A stretch of 64,000 nt of DNA from Gimesia fumaroli (GCF_007754425.1 NZ_CP037452.1:2951164-3015163); one strand, 5' to 3'; counted from the first letter of the stretch, positions 48,418 through 57,824 are shown. Notes: generated by a model not told the origin, from the letters alone. Made by a program: numbers and translations.

Positions 48418-50163
48418 ATGTCGGTCGATTCTCACCCTGGTACTGCAGAGCCTTTGGCTCCCCTTGCGAAAAAGCGATCTTATCGCGAAGCGCTGATGAT
48501 GGGCTGGCCGCAATTAATCACGTGCTTTTGGTTTGCTTTCTTATTCTTCTATTTCGGAAATGTGCACATTTTTTATTCGGATATCTGGGGCCATGTTTCC
48601 TATGGAGACTGGATTATCTCGAATCAAAGGTTGCCTGAATACGACCCTTTTCTATCCCTGGCAGAAGGTGTTCGCTGCATTGATGCCGCCTGGCTGTCGC
48701 AGATCTTCTTTGCGAAAGTCAACACGGCCTTTGGTGTGAGGGGGTTATCGAATCTCTTTGCTTTGACCGTGTTTGCGACGCATGTTCTCTTCTGGTGCGC
48801 CTTCTATCTCAAAACAGGTCGCGTAGGGCTCAGTACGTTAGCGTCATTTTTGCTGGTCTTGATTGCTTCCAGCCGCATCGCGATCATCAGGCCGGAGATC
48901 TTCGGAACTTTCTGTGTTGCGTTGCTATTGGTGATCATGGCCTGGTCGGAACGATATGATTCCGTGAAGACCGGCTTGCTGTCTGGGGATGCGCCTGACG
49001 GATCAGAAAAAACGAGGCAAAAGACACCCAAAGCCCTGCTGTTCTCCCTTTATTTAGGCATTCCCCTGATTTTTCTGGCCTGGGCCAATTTGCATGGTTC
49101 TTTTGTGGTCGGGCTGGCGATCATTGGTCTGCAATTTCTGGGACGAGTCCTGGAAGTGGGTTGGAGAACACGCAGTCTGGTGGAAATCTGCTCGGACAAA
49201 TGGGTCAGACGCTGGTTAGTTGTCACCGAGCTGTCGGTCTGTGGCGCTCTGATTAATCCCTATCACATCGATTTGTTTATTAACTCACTGACCTTTCCCC
49301 GCAATCCGAATTTAAAAGATGTACTGGAATGGGAACCACTCGAATTCCGTGATGCAGAAGGGATTTTATTCTGTTTTGCCTGGGTTTTGATGCTGGCTTT
49401 ATATCGTCATAGTCGTGAAACGATACGGACGGCGGATGTCCTGCGCGTGGGATTACTCTCGCTGGCGACGATTGTCGGCGTGCGAATGATTGGCTGGTTT
49501 TCCGTTATATTTGTGTATGCCATGGTTCCACATCTGGCCAATGTCACTCAAAGCAGAAAACGGGAAAGCCAGAAGCTGTCTGAGAGAGAGCCTCAAAAAA
49601 TACCATTCTGGGCTAAGAAATCTCCTGTAATTACAGCATTTTGTGCCTTATTCCTGTGGTTCGGTTTTGCTTTCTCGAACATTGCCACTCCCCTGTTTGG
49701 CGGAACACCGCGCAGCTTGGACAAGGTTTACAGTCAGGGAACCCCTCGTAAATTGACCGAATTTTTGAAAGCCCATCCTCCTCAAAAACAGGTTTGGAAT
49801 CCTCAATGGTGGGGAGACTGGCTGGTCTGGGATGGGCCCGCTGACATGAATGTCTTTATGACAACCAATGCGGTTCATCTTTCTCCTCCGCGCGTCTGGA
49901 AGGACTATCTGGGGATTGCCCGGGCAAGTCGGGGTTGGCAGTCGGTGGCAGAAAAATATGACGTTTCGACGTTTATCGTACATAAAGAGAAACAGGTCAA
50001 ACTGGATGAAGAAGTTCGTAAATTAAAGGGATTTCAAGTTGTTTACGAAGACGATCTCAGTCTGGTCGTCTCGCGCGAACCCGAGTTGATTTCAGCCGCA
50101 AAGCAGGCAAAAGCGAAAGGCGAAGCGACGTCTTCTGCATCAGAGAATGAGGTACAGAAGTGA
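48418..50163 (+). CDS. Polytopic membrane protein, glycosyltransferase-C-like
   Basis: This 581-residue protein has about ten hydrophobic segments and a soluble C-terminal domain of about 130 residues. The first loop reads DIWGHVSYGDWIISNQRLPEYDP, which recalls the acidic first loop of GT-C type, lipid-linked sugar transferases. Direct similarity is uncertain. GGAAGG precedes ATG 48418. The last bases overlap the next gene (GTGA arrangement), so the two proteins are translationally coupled and probably partners. Confidence 0.75.
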   Translation: MSVDSHPGTAEPLAPLAKKRSYREALMMGWPQLITCFWFAFLFFYFGNVHIFYSDIWGHVSYGDWIISNQRLPEYDPFLSLAEGVRCIDAAWLSQIFFAKVNTAFGVRGLSNLFALTVFATHVLFWCAFYLKTGRVGLSTLASFLLVLIASSRIAIIRPEIFGTFCVALLLVIMAWSERYDSVKTGLLSGDAPDGSEKTRQKTPKALLFSLYLGIPLIFLAWANLHGSFVVGLAIIGLQFLGRVLEVGWRTRSLVEICSDKWVRRWLVVTELSVCGALINPYHIDLFINSLTFPRNPNLKDVLEWEPLEFRDAEGILFCFAWVLMLALYRHSRETIRTADVLRVGLLSLATIVGVRMIGWFSVIFVYAMVPHLANVTQSRKRESQKLSEREPQKIPFWAKKSPVITAFCALFLWFGFAFSNIATPLFGGTPRSLDKVYSQGTPRKLTEFLKAHPPQKQVWNPQWWGDWLVWDGPADMNVFMTTNAVHLSPPRVWKDYLGIARASRGWQSVAEKYDVSTFIVHKEKQVKLDEEVRKLKGFQVVYEDDLSLVVSREPELISAAKQAKAKGEATSSASENEVQK

Positions 50164-51353
50164 CACCGATCAAAACTCCGTTACGTCAAAAATTGCGCAT
50201 TGCTGGGTTTCTCAGCTTTCATATCCTGCTGGTCGGTGCTGTGGTTGGCTGGGGCGCGGTACGTTATCAAGAGTGGAAAGCAGAAAAGAAGCTTCCGCAG
50301 CTACGCTTGAATCCATTAAAAGTGGTCCCCCGGTATGATCAGCCGGACGTTGTTTCAGATCAGGATCTGTCGGAGGTGCTGTATCGATTACGGCCCCAGT
50401 TCCGCGGGAAAAAACCGCGTATTAATCATGTAGATCACGCCTTGCGCTTTTGGGGAATCGAAGCGACGTTTAATGATCCCAAATGTAGTTCGGGAATCGA
50501 AATGCGTGATATTCTGCTAGACCATCGTCAATTTCTGCAAGTCTGGGGTTCGGAAACCAAGCCCCTGCTCGTTCAGGAACAGTATGGACTTCGACCGCGT
50601 GTTCAGAAAGGGGCAGCGACTTCGAGTCACGAAGATCACACCCTGGCGACGCTGGCTGAAGTTGGAACGCCGGCTGACTATCCTGTCGTCACGTCGCAGG
50701 GAGAAACAACGCTCGCAGCCTTGATTCAGGAGACTCTGAGCTCGTTCAGTCTTAATCAGCTGGAGTATGAATGGTCGGCTTTGGTATTTGCGCTGTTCAT
50801 TGATCAGCCGCAGGACTGGATTACAAGCGAAGGTCAACATGTGAATTTTGATGTCATTGCAGACCGGATCATGCGTCAACAGCCTACAAAAGGAGTTTGT
50901 TATGGAAATCACCGATTGCATGCTTTGGTGATGCTGTTACGAGTCGATGAACAGACCCCGATTCTGACGAAAACGGGCCGGGAAAAAGTCATTCGCTATC
51001 TACAGAATATCACACAATTGCTGGTGAAAAATCAATCGGAAGAGGGATTCTGGGATAAAAACTGGGATGGAAAAAAACTGGAACTCCCTTCTGAAAAAAT
51101 CTTCACTCCACGTGCCCGTCGTGTGCTGGCGACCGGTCATGCGATGGAATGGTGGGCGCTCGCTCCCGAAGAGGTCCTGCCCCCTGAGGAGACACTTCAG
51201 AAGGCGGGACAGTGGCTTGTGAGTACCATCAAAAAGATGCCAGACTCGGAGATTAAAAGCAGTTACACATTCCTCACTCACGCCGGTCGTGCCCTGGCTT
51301 TATGGAGAGGCAAGTTTCCCTACCAGGTTCAGCTCTCCTCAGAGAAGAATTAA
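50160..51353 (+). CDS. Membrane-anchored protein with toroid-like repeats
   Basis: This 397-residue protein starts with GTG at 50160, overlapping the stop of the previous gene by four bases. Residues about 15-35 form a single membrane anchor (FLSFHILLVGAVVGWGAV). The remainder is helical with repeats that recall alpha/alpha-toroid proteins such as prenyltransferases: LVKNQSEEGFWDKNWDG and AGQWLVSTIKKMP. No catalytic DxDD or other motif is seen. It is probably an extracytoplasmic partner of the upstream membrane protein. Confidence 0.7.
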   Translation: MTPIKTPLRQKLRIAGFLSFHILLVGAVVGWGAVRYQEWKAEKKLPQLRLNPLKVVPRYDQPDVVSDQDLSEVLYRLRPQFRGKKPRINHVDHALRFWGIEATFNDPKCSSGIEMRDILLDHRQFLQVWGSETKPLLVQEQYGLRPRVQKGAATSSHEDHTLATLAEVGTPADYPVVTSQGETTLAALIQETLSSFSLNQLEYEWSALVFALFIDQPQDWITSEGQHVNFDVIADRIMRQQPTKGVCYGNHRLHALVMLLRVDEQTPILTKTGREKVIRYLQNITQLLVKNQSEEGFWDKNWDGKKLELPSEKIFTPRARRVLATGHAMEWWALAPEEVLPPEETLQKAGQWLVSTIKKMPDSEIKSSYTFLTHAGRALALWRGKFPYQVQLSSEKN

Positions 51354-51823
51354 AGCTGCAGCAGCTCGCTTCTCTCATTTTGAAGCAATTCGTTTTTCTC
51401 GCTTGAACTGCGGACTCCCTCCGGCTCGTTATCGAGGAGGGCGAGAAACATTTCTTTGGGGTGTGCACTTCAGGTTACACTTGGTTTCAAAGTGTTAACT
51501 TTCGGAAGCGCTGCCTCGTTTCATTCTTCCTCCAGTTGCTCTGCAGCGGAAATCTGCTTGAAAAGTGCCTGTTAGCTGCTTGTTACTGATTTTAGGGGCT
51601 GTGACACAAAAAAACGTTAGCAGAGACAATCACAAAATACATTGTGGAGTGAAATTGCGAAAAATATGCACTGTGGGTGAAAATGGCACATGGTCTGCTG
51701 TTAAAACGAAACGTCTGCGCTGGGCGTATGCAGGCGCGTTAATTTGTCCGGGTGTTAATAGCTACATTTTCTTGTGGTGCATTCAGGCAAGCATTAACCA
51801 TCTGATTAATGTGAGGAGTACGA
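51354..51823. other. Intergenic region upstream of the pilin genes
   Basis: About 470 bases. An imperfect hairpin around 51416-51442 (arms CCCTC and GAGGG with an inner CTCG/CGAG stem) may end the upstream transcript. The second half carries a -24/-12 promoter at 51684-51699. No other gene was recognised. Confidence 0.5.
51684..51699 (+). promoter_or_regulatory. Candidate sigma-54 promoter before pilin-like gene 1
   Basis: TGGCACATGGTCTGCT matches the -24/-12 consensus (TGGCAC, five bases, TTGC) with GG and GC exactly 12 bases apart and one mismatch (C for T). It lies about 125 bases before the first pilin-like gene. Confidence 0.7.
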
Positions 51824-52144
51824 ATGAAGATGTTTCAGCAGCTTTGGAATGATGAAAATGGTTTCGTCGTTTCAACAGAACTAGTGCTGATCGCTACCGT
51901 GTTGGTTCTCGGTATGATTGTCGGGTTAACCACACTTCGTGATCAGGTAATCGCGGAACTTGCTGACGTTGCCGCCGCAATGTCAAACAGCAACCAGAGC
52001 TACTCATTCTCTGGTATTACAGGACACTCATCCAGCACTTCAGGGTCTATCTTTGATGACAACCTGGATTTCTGTGACCAAAACATCGATCCAGCTAACG
52101 CGGATCCACACTGCATCACTATCGTGACTGCAGAGCCTGAATAA
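51824..52144 (+). CDS. Flp/Tad-type pilin-like protein 1
   Basis: This 106-residue protein has a short basic N-terminus (MKMFQQLWNDENG) followed by a hydrophobic helix FVVSTELVLIATVLVLGMIVGL. That is the layout of Flp pilins: cleavage after Gly and a Glu early in the mature helix (E6 here). The mature C-terminal part, about 60 residues, is polar (SYSFSGITGHSSS and a Cys pair). GAGGAG precedes the ATG. It is the first of three tandem paralogues ahead of cpaB and tad genes. Confidence 0.82.
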   Translation: MKMFQQLWNDENGFVVSTELVLIATVLVLGMIVGLTTLRDQVIAELADVAAAMSNSNQSYSFSGITGHSSSTSGSIFDDNLDFCDQNIDPANADPHCITIVTAEPE

Positions 52145-52191
52145 GTTTCAGAAAAAATTGGTTGTTTAAAGTTTTTATCAAAATGTTCAAA

Positions 52192-52212
52192 TGAGCTGTA
52201 TATCACAGCTCA
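52192..52212 (+). repeat. Hairpin before pilin-like gene 2
   Basis: Arms TGAGCTGT and ACAGCTCA (8 bp) with a 5-base loop lie about 20 bases before the second pilin gene, upstream of its GGAG. It may protect the transcript or tune the ratio of pilins 1 and 2. No promoter was seen in this gap. Confidence 0.5.
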
Positions 52213-52233
52213 CATAAGTAATAAGGAGTTAGG

Positions 52234-52557
52234 ATGAACATGCTTTCTAAATTTTGGAATGATGAGGCAGGATTTGTTGTCTCGTCTGAACTGGTTCTGA
52301 TCGGCACAATTCTCGTACTGGGTGTTGTTGTTGGTTTGGCGACCGTTCGTGATCAGGTTGTTCAAGAACTGGGTGACCTCGCTTTAGCTATCTCAAACAT
52401 TAACCAGAGTTACAGCTTTTCAGGTGTTACCGGACACACATCCAGTGTTGCTGGTTCCATCTTCGATGACGAACTCGACTTCTGCGATGCAAACATCGAT
52501 CCTGCAAACGCAGAACCTGCTTGTATCAGTGTTCAGATCACAGCAGAAAACGAGTAG
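52234..52557 (+). CDS. Flp/Tad-type pilin-like protein 2
   Basis: This 107-residue protein is a close paralogue of protein 1. It shares FWNDEAGFVVSSELVLIGTILVLG, the RDQVVQELGDLALAISN helix and the tail with SGVTGHTSS, SIFDDELDFCD and NIDPANAEPAC. Cleavage would follow Gly, with a Glu at mature position 6. GGAG lies before the ATG. It probably shares the sigma-54 transcript of protein 1. Confidence 0.82.
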   Translation: MNMLSKFWNDEAGFVVSSELVLIGTILVLGVVVGLATVRDQVVQELGDLALAISNINQSYSFSGVTGHTSSVAGSIFDDELDFCDANIDPANAEPACISVQITAENE

Positions 52558-52591
52558 TCTGGCTTCGTTGGAAGCTTGAGATATTTGCAAT

Positions 52592-52621
52592 CTGTTCCCG
52601 AGGACGCCCACTCGGGAACAG
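52592..52621 (+). terminator. Stable hairpin after pilin-like gene 2
   Basis: Perfect 11-bp arms CTGTTCCCGAG and CTCGGGAACAG around an 8-base loop. The T tract after it is poor, so it may be a partial terminator or an RNA 3' end stabiliser. A new promoter follows at 52660. Confidence 0.6.
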
Positions 52622-52659
52622 GCTGTTTCAAAGTTGGATTTGTTAAGTTAACTCTTCTT

Positions 52660-52675
52660 TGGCACACAAGATGCA
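52660..52675 (+). promoter_or_regulatory. Candidate sigma-54 promoter before pilin-like gene 3
   Basis: TGGCACACAAGATGCA has a perfect -24 hexamer and a -12 with GC at the required 12-base distance; only one base of TTGC differs. It starts 77 bases before pilin-like gene 3 and may also serve cpaB and the tad genes. Confidence 0.75.
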
Positions 52676-52736
52676 TATTCTCAGAATAGTCAAGTGTTTC
52701 AGAGTTTACGTAAGTACTGGTCAGGATGTGGTAGGA

Positions 52737-53030
52737 ATGAGAATTGCTCGTCAATTTTGGAATGATGAGGGGGGAAGTATTTCACCCTTTGCGACTGTCT
52801 TGATGATGACAATTCTCCTTGTCGGCATCATCCCGGGCATCGCGACGTTAAGAGATCACATCGTTCAGAAATTTGGTGATATGGCTGTTGCTCTGGAGAG
52901 TATCGACCAGTCATACAGTTTTGAAGTGGATGGTGTGACGAGCGAGTATGTAGATACAAATAGTTTGACTGATCCTGTCGGTGACGCGCCAGCTTGTCTG
53001 GATCTTTCGATCACAGCCTCTGGTGAGTAG
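52737..53030 (+). CDS. Divergent Flp/Tad pilin-like protein 3
   Basis: This 97-residue paralogue (start ATG 52737) keeps the leader RQFWNDEGG and the hydrophobic helix SISPFATVLMMTILLVGI, the LRDHIVQKFGDMAVALESIDQSYSF segment and a late Cys. The early Glu of the mature helix is missing (SISPFA). In Flp pilins that Glu aids processing and assembly, so this may be a minor pilin or initiator. It has its own sigma-54-type promoter. cpaB follows after 124 bases. Confidence 0.78.
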   Translation: MRIARQFWNDEGGSISPFATVLMMTILLVGIIPGIATLRDHIVQKFGDMAVALESIDQSYSFEVDGVTSEYVDTNSLTDPVGDAPACLDLSITASGE

Positions 53031-53154
53031 TAGTAGTTACTGACAGACAGTTACGATTTTTAAGTGTAAATAGATGTAAGTCACCTGTGTTTGGCAAACG
53101 AAACACAAGTGTGAAGTGTATTTTTTAGTATCCGAAAATTTCAGGGAAGTTCAC

Positions 53155-54159
53155 GTGGCAAAAATTAGTCCAGGAACAATGACGGCAGCGATTTTCGCAA
53201 TTCTACTTGGCTTGGGCGCAGCTTATACTGTGCGACAGTTTATGCACAAGCCGTCCGGTCCACCGGTTCTGGCAGAAGATCCCGCGAAGCCGCAACAGGT
53301 AATTGTACCGATTGCATCAAGGGATCTTGTTCCAGGACAGACACTGTCGATCGACGATATTTCGCTTTATCGAATGCCTCCTGAAATGGTTGACAAGAAA
53401 TTTAATTCAGAAGGCAAACAGCGAATCATGAGCACCCAGTATATTGCTGGTCGTGTTCTCAAAACACCAATTAAAGCCGGACAACCATTTCACACGGTTG
53501 ACCTGTTTGCAAATGGTATGGGACCTGGACTGTCAGATATTCTCGAACCAGGAAATCGGGCTGTGACGGTCGCCATTCACAAAATTGGAAATGTGGCTGG
53601 TTTCTCACGTCCTGGTGCTGTTGTCGATGTTCTGTTTCGCTCGAAAGAAACTGATGGGATTCCTGAAACAACGATTACCCTGCTTGAAAAAGTGAAGGTA
53701 CTGGCTGTCGGTGAAATTGCAGTCCCCGGACACAAATACGTCAGAGACCAAAAAGGCGGCAAGATCGTCGAAGACTATTCCGTTACACTAGAGGTATCAC
53801 CCGAACAGGGTAAGGTACTCAAAGTGGTTGAAGACCATGGTGTACTCAGTCTGGCTCTGCGAAATCCCAATGAGAATACAGAAGTTGTCTCCGCTGGTCG
53901 AGCCAGTGACCGTTTGACACTTTCAAATATCCTCGGTTTTATCCCGAATCAGCGTGTTTCCAGTATGGATATCTATCGTGCCGGTCAACTCAATACGGTG
54001 CACTTTAAAGGCAACCGTGCTTATAAGAGCCAGAACTGGATTGACGCGATTGAAACCCCCGTTGCTTCTGAAGTGATCCCTTCCAACAAAGCAACGACCA
54101 CGATGAAGCAAAACGATCGTAGAACCTCAGAAATTTCTACGCCCCTCAGCGGATTATAA
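53155..54159 (+). CDS. cpaB: Flp pilus assembly protein CpaB/RcpC
   Basis: From GTG 53155, with AGGGAAG before it, the protein has 334 residues. A single N-terminal membrane segment (AAIFAILLGLGAAYTV) is followed by a SAF domain (VIVPIASRDLVPGQTLSIDDI) and the RcpC core (NRAVTVAIHKIGNVAGFSRPGAVVDVLF). CpaB stabilises the outer-membrane secretin in Tad systems. No secretin gene (cpaC/rcpA) or CpaE-type gene is found here, so they must lie elsewhere. Confidence 0.92.
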   Translation: MAKISPGTMTAAIFAILLGLGAAYTVRQFMHKPSGPPVLAEDPAKPQQVIVPIASRDLVPGQTLSIDDISLYRMPPEMVDKKFNSEGKQRIMSTQYIAGRVLKTPIKAGQPFHTVDLFANGMGPGLSDILEPGNRAVTVAIHKIGNVAGFSRPGAVVDVLFRSKETDGIPETTITLLEKVKVLAVGEIAVPGHKYVRDQKGGKIVEDYSVTLEVSPEQGKVLKVVEDHGVLSLALRNPNENTEVVSAGRASDRLTLSNILGFIPNQRVSSMDIYRAGQLNTVHFKGNRAYKSQNWIDAIETPVASEVIPSNKATTTMKQNDRRTSEISTPLSGL

Positions 54160-54372
54160 ACTTTACCCTGATATAAATTTGTGTTCTCTCACATCACGGT
54201 AACAGTGAGCAGAGTCGTTAGTATTTGGTAGCTTTTGAGCTATTTAGTTTCTTTGGGTCGATCAAGGTACGCCTTCGCCCAAAGTACGTCATGACAAATC
54301 GCGAAAGATAGTTTCAATCGTGAGAGTCAGGGCAACCTTCGCATCTACCTTTTGAAGATTTTGGGTTTGCAC

Positions 54373-55707
54373 ATGGAATCACTCGGTACAAAAAAACTTT
54401 TTGTGGAACCTGAAAGTTATCTTCCCGAAGGCAGGGAAGCAGAGCTTCATTTCCAGAAGCAAAAAGTGTTAATTCACCAGGAACTGGTCGACTCACTCGA
54501 CTTGTCTATGTTAGCTCAAATCTCTGAGAAAGAACTCTCGGCAGAGGTTCGTTCGGTCGCAACAGAAATCTGCGATGAACATGTCGCGGTTCTGGAAGGC
54601 ATTGATCGCGAGCGTTTACTAAATGAATTATTGAGCGAGGTTTTTGGGTTGGGACCTTTGGATAACCTGATGTCTGATCCCACAATCAGCGACATCCTGG
54701 TCAACCATGCTTATGAAATTCATATCGAACGAAATGGCCAACTGCAGGAATCGGATGTCATTTTTGCTGATAACCAGCACTTGATGAGAATCATCCAGCG
54801 AATTGTTTCGCGAGTGGGCCGTCGAATTGACGAAGTTAATCCGATGGTGGATGCCCGGCTGCCTGACGGTTCACGAATCAATGCGATCATACCTCCCCTG
54901 GCCTTAAACGGACCCTCTTTATCGATTCGAAGGTTTGGGGCTGCTCCGCTGCAAATTGATGATCTGATTGATAAAAAGTCTGTGACACCTGAAATTGTCG
55001 ACTTCCTGGCAGCAGTTGTTGACTCCCGGATCAGCATGCTGATTTCCGGCGGTACAGGTAGTGGTAAAACTACTTTGTTGAATGCCCTTTCCAATTTTAT
55101 TCCCCGTGACGAACGTCTGATTACGATCGAAGATTCTGCAGAGTTATTATTGCAGCATAAACACGTCGTCCGGCTTGAGACCAAGGTTGATAATACCGAA
55201 GGGGTCGGTGAGATCTCACAACGGCAACTGGTAAAAAACAGCCTGCGCATGCGTCCGGACCGTATTATTATCGGCGAAGTGAGAGGTGCGGAAGCACTTG
55301 ATATGCTACAAGCGATGAATACAGGACATGAAGGATCTTTAACCACCATTCACGCCAACGATACACGCGATGCCCTGGCCCGATTGGAAATGATGGTTGC
55401 AATGAGCGGTTTCGAGCTCCCCTTGCCTGTGATCAGGCAGTATATCGCGAATGGAATCGGAATCATTTTACACGTTTCCCGGCTCAAAGGGGGGCAACGA
55501 TGTATTACCAAAGTCTCTGAAATTGTCTCCATGAACAGCCAGGGAGAATATAAAGTAGAGGATATCTTTGGATTTGAACAATCTGGAGTCGATGATCAGG
55601 GAAATGCACAGGGGACCTTTTATGCAACTGGCTATCGTCCCAACTGCCTGAAGCGAATGGAAGCATCAGGGATTCAGCTCAGCGATTGTATTTTTGAGAA
55701 GAAATAA
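54373..55707 (+). CDS. tadA: Tad pilus assembly ATPase
   Basis: This 444-residue secretion ATPase (CpaF/TadA) powers Flp pilus assembly at the inner membrane. An N-terminal helical part is followed by the core: Walker A GGTGSGKTTLLNAL near residue 226, acidic TIEDSAELLLQ, Walker B RIIIGEVRGAEA, and the His box GHEGSLTTIHANDT. ATG 54373 is preferred over an in-frame TTG seven codons upstream, although no strong ribosome site is seen. A 213-base gap separates it from cpaB. Confidence 0.95.
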   Translation: MESLGTKKLFVEPESYLPEGREAELHFQKQKVLIHQELVDSLDLSMLAQISEKELSAEVRSVATEICDEHVAVLEGIDRERLLNELLSEVFGLGPLDNLMSDPTISDILVNHAYEIHIERNGQLQESDVIFADNQHLMRIIQRIVSRVGRRIDEVNPMVDARLPDGSRINAIIPPLALNGPSLSIRRFGAAPLQIDDLIDKKSVTPEIVDFLAAVVDSRISMLISGGTGSGKTTLLNALSNFIPRDERLITIEDSAELLLQHKHVVRLETKVDNTEGVGEISQRQLVKNSLRMRPDRIIIGEVRGAEALDMLQAMNTGHEGSLTTIHANDTRDALARLEMMVAMSGFELPLPVIRQYIANGIGIILHVSRLKGGQRCITKVSEIVSMNSQGEYKVEDIFGFEQSGVDDQGNAQGTFYATGYRPNCLKRMEASGIQLSDCIFEKK

Positions 55708-55775
55708 TCACATAACCTGGGAATAAACGATCCAGGTTATATGGCGTTTATAGAAATTAGTGGAGAAAACCTGTT

Positions 55776-56708
55776 GTGGACAGTTCCTCGGTTGCATTGA
55801 TTTGTTTTGCTGCAGTGACGGTATCGGTCCTGGCGGTCTATCTGTTTTTTCGTGATTTATCGGGCGCTGGTCAATTGAAGTCGGGGCAGTTTTCGAAACG
55901 TCCGCGTCTCAGAAGAATTCGAAATGTCTTTGACCAGGAACCGTCCAGCAGTATCCTGGGAAGAATCGATCAAAGTTTTGATCGGCTTGTGCTGGAGAAT
56001 GGTTCTGATTTCACGCCATTTTCTGCATTTCTATTATTACTGGTCTGTGGTTTGGCCATTGGTGGCAGCATTTTTGTTTACTCAAATCAGCCTATCGCAG
56101 GTATTGCAGGCATGATTGGTGGAATGTTTGCTGTTTTGATCATTTTGCATTTTCGCAGAAAACGAAGAATGCAGATGATTCAGGAAGAGCTTCCAGAGAT
56201 GATTGACCTGCTCGCGCGGTCAACACACGCCGGTGCCAGTCTGGAACAGGCGATTGCCATTGTGGGTGAAGAAACCAAAGGGCCTTTGAGTTATGAATTC
56301 AGACGCTGTGCCCGACAGTTGGACATGAATATGTCTGTGCCTGCTGTGATGAAGTCGCTTTCGAATCGGATTCAGCTGGTCGATCTCAAAATTCTGACAT
56401 CGACATTGATGTTATATCGTAAAACTGGTGGTAACCTTCCTGCAAATCTGGAACGGATGGCAGATGTGATTCGCGATCGAATAAACTATCGCCGTCAAAT
56501 GAAAGCTTCTACGGGAGCCGGTCGCGCATCAGCGCTCCTGATGACGGTGGTGGCTCCGGTTGCTTTTGTTGTGTTATTGGTCGTTTTCCCTGATCATGTT
56601 TCCAATTTATATACCGACCCTGTAGGAAATATTCTGTTGCTGACAGCCATTGTTCTGGAAGTCATCGGCATCCTGTGGGTTTCCACTTTATTGAGAACAG
56701 AATATTAA
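55776..56708 (+). CDS. tadB: Tad inner-membrane platform protein TadB
   Basis: This 310-residue protein has membrane segments near the N-terminus, two around residues 85-130 and two at the C-terminus. The T2SSF cytoplasmic domain lies between them (LPEMIDLLARSTHAGASLEQAIAIVGEE is typical of TadB). It pairs with TadC as the inner-membrane platform. The start is GTG at 55776 with GGAG before it, 68 bases after tadA. Confidence 0.92.
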   Translation: MDSSSVALICFAAVTVSVLAVYLFFRDLSGAGQLKSGQFSKRPRLRRIRNVFDQEPSSSILGRIDQSFDRLVLENGSDFTPFSAFLLLLVCGLAIGGSIFVYSNQPIAGIAGMIGGMFAVLIILHFRRKRRMQMIQEELPEMIDLLARSTHAGASLEQAIAIVGEETKGPLSYEFRRCARQLDMNMSVPAVMKSLSNRIQLVDLKILTSTLMLYRKTGGNLPANLERMADVIRDRINYRRQMKASTGAGRASALLMTVVAPVAFVVLLVVFPDHVSNLYTDPVGNILLLTAIVLEVIGILWVSTLLRTEY

Positions 56709-56772
56709 GCCTTCGATCAATGACGACTTGCTTTTGAGCTGATTGTTCAGATTTCACATAAAAGAGAATTCT

Positions 56773-57780
56773 ATGTTTGTTGATATTGTTTCCATTGCGA
56801 CGTTTCTTTTAGTCTGCCTGGTATTCTTCCTGATTGGAGATGCCATTGCTGCAGGACACCGGGCTGGACGAAAGAAACGGCTCGATCTGAGCGATCCGGG
56901 GGCGAAGAACTATTCCACCTCAAAAGTAGGTGTGTTCAGTCGCGCGATCGCAGGCGTGGTTCCGCAAACGGATGAAGAAATTAAGAAAATTGAACTCGAT
57001 CTCAAGCGGGCCGGTTATTACCGTTCCACAGCCCTGGTTGAATACCTGGCGACCCGAAATTTACTAATCGTTCTGGTACTCATCGGAACGGGCATTGGTT
57101 GTGTATTGGCAGATCCAGGAACCAATATTCCCGAGATCGTTCTCGTTGTCGGCTTAGTGGTTGCAGGTGCCGGATATGGTCTTCCCCGTATGGTGCTGCA
57201 TAATCAAGCGAACCGCCGCGTTCATCGGATCCAAAAAGGATTACCCGATGCACTCGATCTGGTGATGATGTGTTTGACAGGCGGAGTCCCCTTGCGGACT
57301 GCATTGCAGCGTGTGACTGAGGAAGTCCGTTTCTCTCATCCGGATATTGCGGTTGAATTTGAAATCATACGTCGTCATGCGGACGCTAATTCGATGGCGG
57401 ATGCATTGAAACAATTTGCCAAACGAATTGATGCTCCTGATGTGAATACGCTTTCGCTGATGATCTCTCAGACAGAGAGACTGGGGACGAATGTTTCAAC
57501 AGCCTTGATCGATTTTGCAGATGGTGTTCGTCGAAAATATCGTCAACGTGCCGAGGAGCATTCAAGTAAGACAAGTATCAAATTGCTCTTCCCCGTGATT
57601 TTTTGCATGGCACCACCGATTTATATCCTCTTCTTCGGGCCTGCGGTTCTGGAGCTCCGTAACTTCCTGATTCGCGAACATCGTCCTGGTGGAATTCTTG
57701 AACCTGCTACATTTGGGGATACAATCAGCACCACATCTGAAACCATTCGAAATTCAACGAACGAGAGTGCGATTCAATAA
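56773..57780 (+). CDS. tadC: Tad inner-membrane platform protein TadC
   Basis: This 335-residue paralogue of TadB has an N-terminal membrane segment, two segments around residues 100-145, the T2SSF domain (LPDALDLVMMCLTGGVPLRTALQRVTEE) and C-terminal membrane segments (LFPVIFCMAPPIYILFFG). ATG 56773 begins the first membrane helix and has AGAG upstream. It is the last tad gene here; no prepilin peptidase gene is present. Confidence 0.92.
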   Translation: MFVDIVSIATFLLVCLVFFLIGDAIAAGHRAGRKKRLDLSDPGAKNYSTSKVGVFSRAIAGVVPQTDEEIKKIELDLKRAGYYRSTALVEYLATRNLLIVLVLIGTGIGCVLADPGTNIPEIVLVVGLVVAGAGYGLPRMVLHNQANRRVHRIQKGLPDALDLVMMCLTGGVPLRTALQRVTEEVRFSHPDIAVEFEIIRRHADANSMADALKQFAKRIDAPDVNTLSLMISQTERLGTNVSTALIDFADGVRRKYRQRAEEHSSKTSIKLLFPVIFCMAPPIYILFFGPAVLELRNFLIREHRPGGILEPATFGDTISTTSETIRNSTNESAIQ

Positions 57781-57805
57781 GTCAGCGACAGCGGTCTAGT
57801 TTAAG

Positions 57806-57824
57806 ATGCGATTAGAAATCGCAT
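57806..57824. repeat. Hairpin after tadC
   Basis: Arms ATGCGATT and AATCGCAT with a 3-base loop lie between convergent tadC and the sigma-54 regulator gene. There is no T-run, so it is a weak terminator candidate. Confidence 0.5.

Noticed and set aside
54226-54240. Possible sigma-54 promoter before tadA
   Set aside because: GG and GC have the right distance, but TGGTAG and GAGC are poor matches to both boxes.
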